Positions 1 to 10,792 of a DNA stretch of 64,000 bases are shown in pieces. The stretch is taken from the NCBI GenBank assembly GCA_947450895.1, contig CANFWT010000001.1:62001-126000 (forward strand), written 5' to 3'. The stretch comes from Comamonadaceae bacterium. GTDB lineage: Bacteria; Pseudomonadota; Gammaproteobacteria; Burkholderiales; Burkholderiaceae_C. Made by a program: the position numbers and the translations under genes. Below the pieces are notes generated by a model. That model saw only the letters and a program-made list of their open reading frames with translations, was not told the origin of the DNA and did not search any database. Every line of letters starts with the position of its first letter. Positions within the stretch are counted from its first letter, which is position 1.

Positions 1-1152
1 GACGACAGCGGCCAGATCCGCTGCGCCATGTTCAAGCGCGCGGCCAGCGGCTTGGACTTTGTGCCGCGCGACGGTCAGCGCGTAGAGGTCGCGGGCCGCC
101 TGGGCGTTTACGAGCCGCGGGGCGAGTTGCAACTGGTGGTAGAGAGCATGGCCCGGGCGGGCGAGGGCACGCTGTTTGAGCAGTTTTTGCAACTCAAGGC
201 CAAACTCGAAGCACAGGGCTTGTTTGATCCGACGCACAAGCGCCCGCTTCCCCGCCAGGTGCGCGGCATTGGCCTGGTCACCTCGCTGGGGGCGGCCGCG
301 CTGCACGATGTGGCCACCGCACTGCAGCGCCGTGCCCCGCACATTCCGGTGGTGCTGGCACCGGCCAGCGTGCAAGGCGCTGGCGCGGCGGCTGAAATCT
401 GCCAGGCCTTGCAGCAGCTTTACGCCATGGCCGTGGCTGGGCCCGATGCTGGCGGGGCGGGCGCGGTGCCGATTGACGTCATCTTGCTGGTGCGCGGAGG
501 CGGCGCTCTGGAAGACCTGTGGTCGTTCAACGACGAGACGCTGGCGCGGACCCTGTTTGACAGCCCGGTGCCGGTTGTGGCGGGCATTGGCCACGAAACC
601 GACTTCACGATTGCCGACTTTGTGGCCGACCTGCGCGCGCCCACGCCCACAGCGGCTGCCGAACTGTGCGCGCCCGCGCGCCAGGAGGTGCTCGACGCGG
701 CCGCCTGGCTGCAAGACCGCATGCAGACCGCCGCCTACCGGGCGCTGGACCGCCGCGCCCAGGCGCTGGACCTGGCTACATCGCGCCTGGGCCGCCCGTC
801 CGCGACGGTGGCGCGCATGCAACTGGCGGTCGCAGCGCTTGCGCAGCGCCTGGGCCAAGCGCTGCCGCAGCGATTGCAAGGTCCGCAGGTGGCGCTGCAA
901 CGCCTGCAAACCGCGCTGGACGTGGCCGGCCAACGCGCTTTGCAAACCCAGGCCCACCGTCTGGCCGCGCTCGAACTGCGCCTGGGCCTGCTGGACCCGC
1001 GCCTGGTGCTTGCGCGGGGTTACGCTTGGCTCAGTGACGCACAAGGACAGGCGCTCACCCACGCGGCGCAGCTGCAAGTGGGGCAGGCCGTAGAAGCCAC
1101 CCTGGCCGACGGTAAGGCTGCTTTGCGCGTGGAGTCGGTCGAGGCCAATTAG
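1..1152 (+). CDS. xseA: Exodeoxyribonuclease VII large subunit (5' end outside window)
   Basis: This is the large, catalytic subunit of exonuclease VII, which with XseB degrades single-stranded DNA to oligonucleotides in the cytoplasm. The frame is open from base 1 (DDSGQIRCAMFKR), so the first part of the N-terminal OB-fold lies upstream of the window. About 383 residues are visible, against roughly 450 for the family. The visible part has the end of the OB-fold, then the conserved central block with IGLVTSLGAAALHD, LLVRGGGALEDLWSFNDE and GIGHETDFTIADFVAD, then a long Ala/Leu/Gln/Arg-rich coiled-coil C-terminus ending in LARGYAWLSD. The ATG at base 28 is internal, not the start. sodB follows 45 bases downstream. 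Confidence 0.95.
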   Translation, partial: DDSGQIRCAMFKRAASGLDFVPRDGQRVEVAGRLGVYEPRGELQLVVESMARAGEGTLFEQFLQLKAKLEAQGLFDPTHKRPLPRQVRGIGLVTSLGAAALHDVATALQRRAPHIPVVLAPASVQGAGAAAEICQALQQLYAMAVAGPDAGGAGAVPIDVILLVRGGGALEDLWSFNDETLARTLFDSPVPVVAGIGHETDFTIADFVADLRAPTPTAAAELCAPARQEVLDAAAWLQDRMQTAAYRALDRRAQALDLATSRLGRPSATVARMQLAVAALAQRLGQALPQRLQGPQVALQRLQTALDVAGQRALQTQAHRLAALELRLGLLDPRLVLARGYAWLSDAQGQALTHAAQLQVGQAVEATLADGKAALRVESVEAN

Positions 1153-1197
1153 TTTCTACAATCCTTCTTTTTAACCCTAACCCGCCCAGAGGACCCT

Positions 1198-1782
1198 ATG
1201 GAACACACCCTGCCCGCACTGCCTTACGCTATTGACGCATTGGCCCCCGCCTATTCCCAGGAAACCCTGGAGTTTCACCACGGCAAGCACCACAACGCCT
1301 ACGTGGTCAACCTCAACAACCTGCAAAAAGGCACTGAGTTTGAGGCCATGGCCCTCGAAGAAATCATCAAAAAATCCAGCGGCGGCATCTACAACAACTC
1401 CGCCCAAATCTGGAACCACACCTTTTTCTGGAACTGCATGAAGCCCCAAGGCGGCGGCGAACCCACTGGCGCACTGGCTGCCGCGATCACCGCCAAGTGG
1501 GGCAGCTACGCAGCGTTTAAAGAAGCCTTCGTCAAGTCCGCCGTGGGCAACTTTGGCTCAGGCTGGACCTGGTTGGTGAAAAAGGCCGACGGCTCGGTGG
1601 ACATCGTCAACATGGGCGCCGCTGGCACCCCGCTGACCACCGGCGACACCGCGCTGTTGACCGTGGACGTGTGGGAACACGCCTACTACATCGACTACCG
1701 CAACATGCGTCCCAAGTTCGTGGAAACCTTCCTCGACAAGCTGGTGAACTGGGGATTTGCAGAAGCCAACTTCGCAGCCTAA
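1198..1782 (+). CDS. sodB: Superoxide dismutase, iron type
   Basis: It dismutates superoxide to O2 and H2O2 in the cytoplasm. The 194-residue length is standard for Fe-SOD. The four metal ligands are all present: His27, His74 in NHTFFW, and Asp157 and His161 in [13 protein letters not shown]. The second-sphere Gln lies in the N-terminal domain (AQIWNH, residue 70), which marks the Fe type rather than the Mn type. The start is supported by an AGAGGA ribosome-binding site a few bases upstream. A TACAAT at 1157-1162, in the short gap after xseA, could be its own -10 box, but no convincing -35 is visible. A strong hairpin terminator follows at 1824. Confidence 0.96.
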   Translation: MEHTLPALPYAIDALAPAYSQETLEFHHGKHHNAYVVNLNNLQKGTEFEAMALEEIIKKSSGGIYNNSAQIWNHTFFWNCMKPQGGGEPTGALAAAITAKWGSYAAFKEAFVKSAVGNFGSGWTWLVKKADGSVDIVNMGAAGTPLTTGDTALLTVDVWEHAYYIDYRNMRPKFVETFLDKLVNWGFAEANFAA

Positions 1783-1823
1783 TCTCCGAAGTGAACGCGC
1801 CCGATTGGGGCTGCGGAATGAAG

Positions 1824-1861
1824 AAATGCCAGCCGGTGCAAACCAGGCTGGCATTTTTTTG
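1824..1861 (+). terminator. Rho-independent terminator after sodB
   Basis: An 11-base perfect stem (aaatgccagcc at 1824-1834 with ggctggcattt at 1846-1856) encloses an 11-base loop and is followed by a T run. It lies 41 bases after the sodB stop and 23 bases before the end of the convergent cytochrome c gene. Read on the minus strand the stem is followed by TTTCTT, so it probably works in both directions. Confidence 0.9.
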
Positions 1862-1883
1862 GTGTGCGGTAAACGCTTGGCGC

Positions 1884-2228
1884 CTAATGCAATCCCAAGA
1901 CCCAAGCGACAAGCCGCTTCGATTCCTCGGGCGACACCTGCGCGTTGGCCGGCATGTAGACCACGCCCCACACGCCGTTGCCGCCCTGGCGCACTTTGAG
2001 CGCCAAACGCTCCAGGGCGCCGGGGTCTTGCCGGTATTTGTCCGCTACGGCCTTGAAGGCAGGACCAACCACCTTTTTTTCTATCGCGTGGCAGGCCAGG
2101 CAGTTTTTGGATTTGGCAAAAGCGGCCTCGGTTTGCGCTGTGTCTGCCCAGGCCAGGGTGCCGAGCATCAGCGCCCCCCACAGGCTGGCCTGCTGCGTCA
2201 AAGCGGCTAGACGGCCTAGAACGGTCAT
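1884..2228 (-). CDS. Class I c-type cytochrome (c551/c552-like), periplasmic
   Basis: This is a small monohaem electron carrier of 114 residues. A signal peptide (GALMLGTLAWA) is cleaved at about residue 28. The haem-binding motif is CLACH (Cys43, Cys46, His47) and the likely axial Met92 is in VVYMPAN, followed by the usual C-terminal helix (SKRLVAWVLGL). The frame is open further upstream to 2294, but that extension would overlap ilvD and push the signal peptide inward. The Met at 2228 gives a proper secretory N-terminus 13 bases after the ilvD stop. The gene is therefore probably co-transcribed behind ilvD, although the two have no obvious functional link. The partner reductase or oxidase is not identifiable here. 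Confidence 0.88.
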   Translation of the reverse strand: MTVLGRLAALTQQASLWGALMLGTLAWADTAQTEAAFAKSKNCLACHAIEKKVVGPAFKAVADKYRQDPGALERLALKVRQGGNGVWGVVYMPANAQVSPEESKRLVAWVLGLH

Positions 2229-2241
2229 CGCAGGCGTTGAA

Positions 2242-3945
2242 TCAGTAGTTGTCCAAGACCGCACCCTTGCTGGCGGTCGAGGCGTTGAACGCAAATTTAG
2301 CCTGCACGCCGCGGGTGTAGCGTGGTGCGGGCGCGGTCCAGGCGGCGCGGCGCGTGGCGATTTCGGCCTCGGGCACGTTGAGTTGCAGCAGCAGGGCGTG
2401 CGCGTCTATGGTGATGGAGTCGCCCTCATGGATGAGCGCAATCGTGCCACCCACGGCGGCCTCCGGCGCCACGTGGCCGACCACCATGCCCCAGGTGCCA
2501 CCGGAGAAGCGGCCGTCGGTGATCAAGCCCACGCTCTCTCCCAGGCCTGCGCCAATCAGCGCGCCGGTAGGGGCCAACATTTCGGGCATGCCGGGGCCGC
2601 CTTTGGGGCCCAGGTAGCGCAGCACCATGACGTCGCCCGCCACAATCTTGCCAGCCAAAATGGCTTGCAGGGCCGATTGTTCGTCGTCAAACACGCGCGC
2701 CGGGCCAGTCATCACGGGTTTCTTCAGGCCGGTGATTTTGGCAACACAGCCTTCGGGGGATAGATTGCCCTTGAGAATGGCCAGATGGCCTTGGGCGTAC
2801 ATGGGTTTGTCGATGGGGCGAATCACGTCCTGGTCGGCGCGCGGCACGTCAGGAATGTCTTTGAGCACCTCGGCAACGGTCTGGCCGGTGATGGTGATGC
2901 AGTCGCCGTGCAGCAGGCCCGCAGCCAACAGCGTTTTCATCACTTGGGGAATACCTCCGGCTTGGTGCAGGTCCACCGCCAGGTATTTGCCGCTGGGCTT
3001 GAGGTCGCACAGCACCGGGGTTTTGACGCGCACGCGCTCAAAGTCGTCAATCGTCCATTCCACATCTGCGGCGTGGGCAATGGCCAAGAAGTGCAGCACC
3101 GCGTTGGTAGAGCCACCGGTGGCCATGATGACGGCTACGGCGTTTTCGATGGACTTGCGGGTGACGATGTCGCGCGGTTTGAGGTCATTTTTGATGGCTT
3201 CGATCAGCACTTTGGCCGATTCTTTGGCCGAATTCATTTTTTCGTCGTGCGGGTTGGCCATGGTGCTCGAATAGGGCAGGGACATGCCCAGAGCCTCAAA
3301 CGCGCTGGACATGGTGTTGGCGGTGTACATGCCGCCGCAGGAGCCGGGGCCGGGAATGGCGCGCTGCTCGATCTCGTGCAGGTCAAAGTCGCTCAAATTG
3401 CCTGCGGCGTTTTGGCCCACGGCTTCGAACACGCTGACGATGTTGAGGTCTTTGCCCTGGTAGCGTCCGGGCAGGATGGTGCCGCCGTAGACGTAAATGG
3501 CGGGCACGTTGGCGCGCAGCATGCCCATCATGCCGCCGGGCATGTTTTTGTCGCAGCCGCCTACCACCACCACGCCGTCCATCCACTGGCCTTGCACGCA
3601 GGTCTCGATGCAGTCCGAGATGACTTCGCGGCTCACCAGGCTGTATTTCATGCCCTCGGTGCCCATGGCCATGCCGTCGGAGATCGTGGGGGTGCCAAAC
3701 ACCTGGGCGTTGCCGCCGGCCTCTTCAATGCCGGCAATGGCCGCGTCGGCCAGCTTTTGCAGGCCGCTGTTGCAGGGCGTGATAGTGCTGTGGCCGTTGG
3801 CCACGCCGACCATGGGTTTCTTGAAGTCCGATTCCTCGTAGCCCATGGCGTAGTACATGGACCGGTTGGGCGCGCGCGATTTACCTTCGGTGATGTTGGC
3901 GCTGCGGCGGTTGATGGGCAGGAGGGGGATGATTTTTTCGGACAT
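2242..3945 (-). CDS. ilvD: Dihydroxy-acid dehydratase
   Basis: It catalyses the dehydration step of branched-chain amino acid synthesis (2,3-dihydroxy-isovalerate or -methylvalerate to the 2-keto acid) in the cytoplasm, using an Fe-S cluster. The 567 residues match the IlvD/Edd family. The cluster cysteines are visible as Cys58 (TITPCNSG), Cys131 ([10 protein letters not shown]) and Cys203 ([14 protein letters not shown]). The C-terminal half carries [26 protein letters not shown] in two overlapping conserved motifs. It is divergent from the exbB operon, and the cytochrome c gene lies immediately downstream. Confidence 0.97.
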   Translation of the reverse strand: MSEKIIPLLPINRRSANITEGKSRAPNRSMYYAMGYEESDFKKPMVGVANGHSTITPCNSGLQKLADAAIAGIEEAGGNAQVFGTPTISDGMAMGTEGMKYSLVSREVISDCIETCVQGQWMDGVVVVGGCDKNMPGGMMGMLRANVPAIYVYGGTILPGRYQGKDLNIVSVFEAVGQNAAGNLSDFDLHEIEQRAIPGPGSCGGMYTANTMSSAFEALGMSLPYSSTMANPHDEKMNSAKESAKVLIEAIKNDLKPRDIVTRKSIENAVAVIMATGGSTNAVLHFLAIAHAADVEWTIDDFERVRVKTPVLCDLKPSGKYLAVDLHQAGGIPQVMKTLLAAGLLHGDCITITGQTVAEVLKDIPDVPRADQDVIRPIDKPMYAQGHLAILKGNLSPEGCVAKITGLKKPVMTGPARVFDDEQSALQAILAGKIVAGDVMVLRYLGPKGGPGMPEMLAPTGALIGAGLGESVGLITDGRFSGGTWGMVVGHVAPEAAVGGTIALIHEGDSITIDAHALLLQLNVPEAEIATRRAAWTAPAPRYTRGVQAKFAFNASTASKGAVLDNY

Positions 3946-4079
3946 GGTGGATGTTGCAGTTTGCTGGCGAATTCAAATTTTACGTCTCGGTGTGAGTTCA
4001 AAAGCCTCGCGGACGACCTGGCGGGCGCTGTGGCTCTGATAAAGTGCTCCGAATCGATGATCTCCAGAGGATGAAGAAT

Positions 4080-4871
4080 ATGGGCAACAGGAGTTTAAAA
4101 CGTGTTTTTCTGGCGTTTCAATTGGCGCTCGGTGCGCTGGTTGTCTGCGCGCATCCAGCGCTCGCCCAGACGGTGGCCGCCAGTGCTCCGGCAGTGGCAA
4201 GCACTTTGGTGGATTCCGCCTCTAACCCCTACGGCCTCGGTGCCCTCTGGAGCGGCTCCGACCTGGTTGCCCGAACGGTACTCATCCTTCTGCTCATCAT
4301 GAGCGCAGGCAGTTGGTACATCATGGTCGTCAAACTGCTCGAGCAAGCCAAGATGGGCAAGCAAGCCAAAGCGGCCCAGGCATTTTGGAGCGCCAAGACG
4401 GTGGCCGAGGGCACGCAGGCGCTGGACGCCGACAGCCCGTTTCGCTTCATGGCCGATGCCGCCCACAACGCCGTTCAAAAGCACGACGGCCTGATGGGTC
4501 ATATTCCGGTCAACGACTGGCTGGCCATGGGCATCCAGCGCGCGGTGGACCGCATCAACAGCAACGCCCAAGGCGGCTTGGCCTTCTTGGCCACCGTGGG
4601 CTCGATTTCTCCGTTTGTAGGACTGTTTGGCACGGTCTGGGGCATCTACCACGCGCTCACTGCGATTGGCATTTCCGGCCAGGCCTCCATTGACAAAGTG
4701 GCCGGCCCCGTGGGCGAGGCGCTCATCATGACTGCCATCGGCTTGGCCGTGGCCGTGCCGGCGGTGCTGGCCTACAACTGGCTGGTGCGGCGCAACAAGG
4801 CCGTGATGGACGATGTGCGCGCCTTTGGCAGCGACTTGCATGCCGTGGTGCTGGGCACCATCAAGGCCTAA
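4080..4871 (+). CDS. exbB: ExbB/TolQ-family proton channel subunit
   Basis: This is the inner-membrane proton-channel subunit of the TonB energising complex. From 4080 it has 263 residues. They comprise a signal-peptide-like N-terminus (FLAFQLALGALVVCAHPALAQ), a periplasmic Ala/Ser-rich stretch, a first transmembrane helix (TVLILLLIMSAGSWYIMVVK), a cytoplasmic domain and two further helices in the MotA/TolQ/ExbB core (FLATVGSISPFVGLFGTVWG and GEALIMTAIGLAVAVPAVLAYNW). The frame opens at 4044 and an ATG also lies at 4071. I chose 4080 because AGAGG at 4066-4070 sits nine bases upstream of it. It is the first gene of exbB-exbD-exbD-tonB. Confidence 0.92.
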   Translation: MGNRSLKRVFLAFQLALGALVVCAHPALAQTVAASAPAVASTLVDSASNPYGLGALWSGSDLVARTVLILLLIMSAGSWYIMVVKLLEQAKMGKQAKAAQAFWSAKTVAEGTQALDADSPFRFMADAAHNAVQKHDGLMGHIPVNDWLAMGIQRAVDRINSNAQGGLAFLATVGSISPFVGLFGTVWGIYHALTAIGISGQASIDKVAGPVGEALIMTAIGLAVAVPAVLAYNWLVRRNKAVMDDVRAFGSDLHAVVLGTIKA

Positions 4872-4907
4872 CACCCCTTGCTCTTCACTTTCTAACGGAA
4901 AGCCGCC

Positions 4908-5336
4908 ATGGCAATGAACGTGGGCTCCAGCTCCGACGGGGAGGATGCCGTCATGTCGACCATCAACACCACACCCTTGGTGGATGTGATGCTGGTGCTC
5001 TTGATCATCTTCCTGATCACCATTCCTGTGGTCACCACCTCCATTCCCGTGGTGCTGCCCAAGGAGCGCGTGGAAGTGCGCGAGACCAAGCCCGAGAACA
5101 TCATCATCTCGGTGGACAAAGACAGCCGTGTTTTTTGGTACGACAGCCGTGTGGCCAGCGTCGATGCATTGGTCGACAAGCTCAAAAAGGTCGCGACCAT
5201 GAAACCCCAGCCCGAAGTACAGGTGCGGGGCGACATGGCCGCGCGCTATGAGGGCGTAGGCAAAGTGCTGCTGGCTTGCCAGCGTGCGGGCATTGTCAAA
5301 GTCGCCTTCATCACCGAGCCTCCGGCGCTGAACTAA
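4908..5336 (+). CDS. exbD: ExbD/TolR-family biopolymer transport protein (first copy)
   Basis: This is the second subunit of the TonB proton channel. It has 142 residues, with a short cytoplasmic N-terminus, one transmembrane helix starting at INTTPLVDVMLVLLIIFLIT and a periplasmic domain. Asp26 in the helix corresponds to the protonatable Asp essential in ExbD. The following domain (VLPKERVEVRETKPENIIIS and on) is the usual TolR fold. GGAAAG upstream of 4908 is a plausible ribosome-binding site. A second exbD follows 58 bases later. Confidence 0.93.
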   Translation: MAMNVGSSSDGEDAVMSTINTTPLVDVMLVLLIIFLITIPVVTTSIPVVLPKERVEVRETKPENIIISVDKDSRVFWYDSRVASVDALVDKLKKVATMKPQPEVQVRGDMAARYEGVGKVLLACQRAGIVKVAFITEPPALN

Positions 5337-5394
5337 GCGCCTGCCGCCCCAGCACCCTGCACAGCTACCCCCCAACGAATTCCGAAAACCCACC

Positions 5395-5823
5395 ATGGCC
5401 ATGAACGTAGGAAACGCCAGCGGCTCTGACGAGCCCGAAGTGATGATGGACATCAACACCACGCCGCTGATTGATGTCATGTTGGTGCTCCTGGTCATGC
5501 TGATCATCACGATTCCCATCCAACTGCACTCCGTTACTTTGGAGATGCCGGTAGGCACGCCACCGACTAACTTGGTTAAGCCCGAAAAAATTCAAATCGA
5601 TATTGACGCCTCTAGCGTGGTCTATTGGCAGGGACTGCCCGTGACGGCCCAGGAGCTGGATGAAAAAATGAAGGCTACCGGGCAGCAAAGCATCCAGCCC
5701 GAAGTTCACATTCGCCCCAACAAGGATGCGCGCTACGCCGTTTTTGCCAACGTGCTATCCAGCAGCCGCCGCGTGGGACTGACCAAAATTGCGGTCATCG
5801 GCGCGGAGCAGTTTGTGCAATGA
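5395..5823 (+). CDS. exbD: ExbD/TolR-family biopolymer transport protein (second copy)
   Basis: This is a tandem paralogue of the preceding ExbD with the same length (142 residues) and the same start, MAMNVG. The transmembrane helix is DINTTPLIDVMLVLLVMLII, with the conserved Asp27. The periplasmic halves of the two copies differ clearly, which suggests specialised roles within one complex rather than a recent duplication. Two tandem ExbD genes are known in some Xanthomonas and Burkholderiales TonB loci. Its stop overlaps the tonB start (ATGA at 5820-5823), so the two are translationally coupled. Confidence 0.92.
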   Translation: MAMNVGNASGSDEPEVMMDINTTPLIDVMLVLLVMLIITIPIQLHSVTLEMPVGTPPTNLVKPEKIQIDIDASSVVYWQGLPVTAQELDEKMKATGQQSIQPEVHIRPNKDARYAVFANVLSSSRRVGLTKIAVIGAEQFVQ

Positions 5824-6506
5824 GCGCCATCGCCTCAACTTCAAGCTACGGCAGCCGCGATTCCTCGAGTCGCGTCAAGGGCATCGTCATTGTGGTGGCG
5901 CTGCATGCCTTGATTGGCTATGCATTGGTCTCAGGTATGGCGCGCAAAGGCTTGAATCTGATTAAAAAGCCGCTTGAAGCGGTGGTGATTCAGGAAGTGA
6001 TCATTCCGCCGCCCCCGCCCCCCCCACCGCCTCCCAAGAAGATCGAGCCGCCCAAGGATGTGCCCAAAGTACAGGCACCTCCGCCGCCCTTCGTGCCACC
6101 CCCTGATGTTCCACCGCCGGCCGCCAGCACGGCTCCGGCCGTCGTCGCCACCCACACTCCGCCCCCTGCGCCGGCAGTGATTGCACCGCCACCCCCGCCC
6201 GCTCCACCAGCACCGGTAGCAGCCCCGGTGGCCGCGGCGTCCAAGAGCACGTCGATTGGCGTGGCATGCCCCAGCCAAGTCAAGCCTGAGATGTCCCGTA
6301 AGGCCTTGCAAGCCCTGCAAGACGGTACCGAAGGCATGGTCAAAGTGCAACTATTGATCAAAAACGGCGTTGTTCAGGACGTCACCATTCTGTCGGGCCC
6401 TCGTGTGTTCCACGCTGCGGTCAAAGCCGCCATCCTGCAGTACAAGTGCGTGGCCGATGGGGCGGAGGTCATCACCACACAGGAGTTTGTCTTTAAGCTC
6501 GATTGA
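5820..6506 (+). CDS. tonB: TonB-family energy transducer
   Basis: It couples the inner-membrane proton gradient to outer-membrane TonB-dependent receptors. It has 228 residues. After a short cytoplasmic segment comes one transmembrane anchor (GIVIVVALHALIGYALVSGM, about residues 20-39). A long periplasm-spanning stretch very rich in Pro, with PPPPPPPPPP runs and then Pro/Ala/Val, covers about residues 60-140. The C-terminal domain of about 80 residues ends in a beta strand (TQEFVFKLD). The start overlaps the preceding exbD stop. No TonB-dependent receptor is encoded nearby, so the substrate cannot be inferred. Confidence 0.92.
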   Translation: MSAIASTSSYGSRDSSSRVKGIVIVVALHALIGYALVSGMARKGLNLIKKPLEAVVIQEVIIPPPPPPPPPPKKIEPPKDVPKVQAPPPPFVPPPDVPPPAASTAPAVVATHTPPPAPAVIAPPPPPAPPAPVAAPVAAASKSTSIGVACPSQVKPEMSRKALQALQDGTEGMVKVQLLIKNGVVQDVTILSGPRVFHAAVKAAILQYKCVADGAEVITTQEFVFKLD

Positions 6507-6527
6507 GCACGCCAGTGCACGGCGTGC
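6507..6527. terminator. GC hairpin between convergent tonB and trxB
   Basis: A perfect 7-base stem (gcacgcc / ggcgtgc) with a 7-base loop starts directly after the tonB stop and lies 18 bases before the end of trxB. There is no T run on either side. It could be a weak or factor-assisted bidirectional terminator, or only a 3'-end stabilising hairpin. Confidence 0.4.
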
Positions 6528-6545
6528 TGTCCCGTAGGCGGTGCC

Positions 6546-7505
<960 letters not shown>

Positions 7506-7710
7506 TTAAGGAAGATGCGGTGGTGTAACTGTCAGTCCGATGCGGCCACCTGATTTTGCGGCAGCGCGGTTGCATGAAAGGCGCTGGGGCCTGAGTAACC
7601 GGCCTTGGTGGTCCTATTTTAAGAAGGTCGTATCACCAGTGTTGCGGTGCGGTAAGCTTCCCACACCCCGCGGTGGGGGCTTGCGCACCGGCGCCGCTGC
7701 AATTTACGAC

Positions 7711-10098
7711 ATGACTTATTCGCTGCACACCCTCAACAACCCCTCATACGAAGCACCTCCCACTGCGAACGGTTGGGGGAGGTTTGCCAATGAAGCCGCC
7801 GTCGTGATGGGGTTCGTGGCGCTGGTGTTTGCCACTTTGGCGCTGTTGGGGTATTCCACGCAAGACGCCGCGTGGACTACCTCGGGTACCGGAGGAGCTC
7901 CGATTAACCACGCCGGGCACTTGGGCGCTTTGGTGGCGGATTGGGCTTATTTTTTATTGGGCTACTCGGTTTGGTGGGTGCTGGCGGTGGCCTTGCACGC
8001 CTGGTTCACACTGGTGATGATGCGCTGGAGCAGTGCGCCCGTGATGCCTGTGGCACAGGAGCTTGATCCACAGCCTTCGGTGCGTGGTCCGTATGAACGG
8101 GCCTTGTTTTGGCTGGGTTTGTGCGTGTTGCTGTGCGCCAGTGCGACCTTGGAGTGGACGCGACTGTACCGGTTGGAGGCGCATTTGCCGGGCCACAGTG
8201 GCGGGGTGCTGGGCTATATCCTCGGTGCGCAAAGCGTGCGCTGGCTGGGTTTTTCGGGCTCTGGCTTGCTGGCGATTGCCTTGGGGCTTGTGGGTGCGGG
8301 GTGGGCGTTTCGCTTTTCCTGGCTGCGCGCGTCTGAAGCCCTTGGCGCCTGGATTGACGGCCGCTGGGAGGCGCTGCGTGCGCGCCGCGAGATGGCGCAA
8401 GACATGGAGTTGGGGCAAAAGGCCGCACGTGAGCGTGAAGTGCCTTTTACCGAGCCCTTGACGGAGGCCGCGCCGGGCGCAGCCGCGGAGGCGCCTGTGC
8501 CACCGCACATCGGTGCGCCCGAGCCCCGTGTGCTGGTCGAGCCCCGTGCGGTGGAATTGCCGCCCAGTACCCGTGTGGCCAAAGAGCGCCAAAAGCCCCT
8601 GTTTTCCGAAATGCCTGACAGCAAACTGCCCCAGGTGGCGCTGCTGGACGATGCACTTTTGCGCCAAGAAACCGTGTCGCCCGAGACGCTGGAAATGACC
8701 AGCCGCATGATCGAGAAAAAGCTCAAAGACTTTGGCGTGGAAGTGCGCGTGGTGCTGGCCCAGCCGGGGCCGGTGATCACCCGCTACGAGATCGAGCCGG
8801 CCACCGGCGTCAAAGGCTCGCAAATAGTCGGCCTGGCCAAAGACCTGGCGCGCTCCCTAAGTCTGGTGTCCATCCGCGTGGTGGAGACGATTCCGGGCAA
8901 AAACTACATGGCGCTCGAATTGCCCAACGCCAAACGCCAGTCCATCCGCCTGTCCGAAATCTTGGGCTCGCAGGTTTACAACGACGCCAAATCGCTGCTC
9001 ACCATGGGCTTGGGCAAGGACATTATTGGCAACCCGGTAGTCGCCGACCTGGCCAAAATGCCGCACGTGCTGGTGGCCGGTACCACCGGCTCGGGCAAGT
9101 CGGTGGGTATCAACGCCATGATTTTGAGCCTCTTGTACAAGGCCGAGGCGCGCGATGTGCGCCTCTTGATGATCGACCCCAAGATGCTGGAGATGAGCGT
9201 CTACGAAGGCATTCCCCACCTGCTGGCCCCCGTGGTGACCGACATGCGCCAAGCCGCCCACGGCCTGAACTGGTGCGTGGCCGAGATGGAAAAGCGCTAC
9301 AAGCTGATGAGCAAAATGGGCGTGCGCAACCTGGCCGGCTTTAACGCCAAGCTCGACGAGGCCACGGCCAACGGAACCTTCATCTACAACCCGTTTAGCC
9401 TGACGCCCGAAGACCCCGAGCCGCTGCAGCGCCTGCCCCACATCGTGGTGGTGATTGACGAGCTGGCCGATTTGATGATGGTGGTGGGCAAAAAGATCGA
9501 AGAGCTGATCGCCCGCCTGGCGCAAAAGGCGCGCGCTGCCGGTATCCACCTGATTTTGGCCACCCAGCGCCCCAGCGTGGACGTGATTACCGGCCTGATC
9601 AAGGCCAACATCCCCACGCGCATTGCGTTCCAGGTCAGCAGCAAAATCGACAGCCGCACCATCCTGGACCAAATGGGCGCCGAAGCGCTTTTGGGCATGG
9701 GCGACATGCTCTACATGCCCAGCGGCACCGGTTTGCCGATTCGCGTGCACGGCGCCTTTGTGAGCGACGAAGAAGTGCACCGCGTGGTGAAGTACCTGAA
9801 AGAGCAGGGCGGCGAACCGAATTATGTGGAAGGCCTGCTAGAAGGCGGCACCGCAGAAGGCGACGACGGCGACGGCACCTTTGGCGACATGGGTGGCGAA
9901 AAAGACGCGCTCTACGACCAGGCCGTGGAAGTGGTGCTGAAAAACCGCAAGGCCAGCATCTCTCTGGTGCAGCGCCACCTGAAAATTGGCTACAACCGCG
10001 CAGCGCGCTTGGTCGAAGACATGGAAAAGGCCGGACTGGTAAGCGCCATGAGCGGTAGCGGCCAGCGCGAAATATTGGTGCCTGCCCGGGCTGAGTGA
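7711..10098 (+). CDS. ftsK: DNA translocase FtsK
   Basis: This is a septum-located DNA pump that clears chromosomes from the division plane and activates XerCD at dif. From the ATG at 7711 it has 795 residues. It has about four N-terminal transmembrane helices (residues 20-200), a short charged linker and a RecA-like motor with Walker [11 protein letters not shown] near residue 460 and Walker [14 protein letters not shown] near 580. A winged-helix gamma domain at the C-terminus ([20 protein letters not shown]) reads KOPS-type sequences. The frame stays open upstream to 7540, but the extension is low-complexity and unlike FtsK. lolA follows 24 bases later. Confidence 0.95.
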   Translation: MTYSLHTLNNPSYEAPPTANGWGRFANEAAVVMGFVALVFATLALLGYSTQDAAWTTSGTGGAPINHAGHLGALVADWAYFLLGYSVWWVLAVALHAWFTLVMMRWSSAPVMPVAQELDPQPSVRGPYERALFWLGLCVLLCASATLEWTRLYRLEAHLPGHSGGVLGYILGAQSVRWLGFSGSGLLAIALGLVGAGWAFRFSWLRASEALGAWIDGRWEALRARREMAQDMELGQKAAREREVPFTEPLTEAAPGAAAEAPVPPHIGAPEPRVLVEPRAVELPPSTRVAKERQKPLFSEMPDSKLPQVALLDDALLRQETVSPETLEMTSRMIEKKLKDFGVEVRVVLAQPGPVITRYEIEPATGVKGSQIVGLAKDLARSLSLVSIRVVETIPGKNYMALELPNAKRQSIRLSEILGSQVYNDAKSLLTMGLGKDIIGNPVVADLAKMPHVLVAGTTGSGKSVGINAMILSLLYKAEARDVRLLMIDPKMLEMSVYEGIPHLLAPVVTDMRQAAHGLNWCVAEMEKRYKLMSKMGVRNLAGFNAKLDEATANGTFIYNPFSLTPEDPEPLQRLPHIVVVIDELADLMMVVGKKIEELIARLAQKARAAGIHLILATQRPSVDVITGLIKANIPTRIAFQVSSKIDSRTILDQMGAEALLGMGDMLYMPSGTGLPIRVHGAFVSDEEVHRVVKYLKEQGGEPNYVEGLLEGGTAEGDDGDGTFGDMGGEKDALYDQAVEVVLKNRKASISLVQRHLKIGYNRAARLVEDMEKAGLVSAMSGSGQREILVPARAE

Positions 10099-10122
10099 TG
10101 CAAACGCAAGGATGAAATCGGC

Positions 10123-10767
10123 ATGATGACAAGCAACGCCCTTTGCGTTTTGACGCTTGCCGCTCTCTGGGCCACTGGCGGCGCATGGGCGGGCGGACTG
10201 GACAGCCTGGACGCCTTTGTCAAAAACGTCAAAAGCGGCCGCGCCAGCTTCACCCAAACCGTCACCGCCCCGGCCAAAGAAGGCCAGGTGGCGCGCCCCA
10301 AGGTGTCTGGCGGCAGCTTTGAATTTGCCCGGCCCAACCGCTTCAAGTTTGTCTACAAAAAGCCGTTTGAACAAAGCATCGTGGCCGACGGCCAGACGCT
10401 GTGGCTGTACGACGTGGACCTGGCCCAGGTGACTGCGCGCAAACAGGCTGCAGCCCTGGGTTCCACACCCGCTGCGCTGATTGCCGCAGCGTCCGACCTC
10501 AAGGCCCTGCAAGCCGAATACGAGCTCAGCGACGCCCCCAGCGCCGACGGCCAGGATTGGCTGAAGGCGACACCCCGTTCCAAAGACGGCAGCCTGCAAA
10601 GCGTGCGCGTGGGCTTCAAGGGCGGCGTGCTGGCCACGCTGGAAATTTTGGACAGTTTTGGCCAGCGCTCGGTCTTGCAGTTCAGCGCTTTTGAGCTCAA
10701 TGCCGCGTTGGACGCCAGCGCCTTTGCGTTCAAACCCCCGGCGGGGGTGGATGTGGTGCGGCAATAA
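10123..10767 (+). CDS. lolA: Outer-membrane lipoprotein carrier protein LolA
   Basis: This is a periplasmic chaperone that carries lipoproteins from LolCDE to LolB. It has 214 residues. A signal peptide (LCVLTLAALWATGGAWA) ends near residue 23. The mature part shows the LolA fold with GRASFTQTV, SGGSFEFARPNRFKFVYKKP and QTLWLYDVDLAQVT. A second ATG three bases downstream is an equally possible start. It lies between ftsK and rarA, as in many proteobacteria, and is probably co-transcribed with them. Confidence 0.94.
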   Translation: MMTSNALCVLTLAALWATGGAWAGGLDSLDAFVKNVKSGRASFTQTVTAPAKEGQVARPKVSGGSFEFARPNRFKFVYKKPFEQSIVADGQTLWLYDVDLAQVTARKQAAALGSTPAALIAAASDLKALQAEYELSDAPSADGQDWLKATPRSKDGSLQSVRVGFKGGVLATLEILDSFGQRSVLQFSAFELNAALDASAFAFKPPAGVDVVRQ

Positions 10768-10792
10768 GGCGCAGGCCCAGCGCCGCACTCGC

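Noticed and set aside
2785-4074. Long plus-strand open frame (429 codons) opposite ilvD
   Set aside because: It is antisense to a fully conserved IlvD, its product is His/Gly/Val-rich with no family features, and it results from GC-rich codon bias.
4095-5558. Minus-strand open frame of 487 codons across exbB and exbD
   Set aside because: It is antisense to conserved exbB and exbD genes; the product is low-complexity His/Gly-rich.
5990-6260. Poly-Pro coding tract as a DNA repeat element
   Set aside because: The C-rich repeats are explained by the Pro-rich periplasmic spacer of TonB.
7540-7710. 57-residue N-terminal extension of FtsK
   Set aside because: It is unlike FtsK N-termini and contains what looks like leader DNA between divergent trxB and ftsK.
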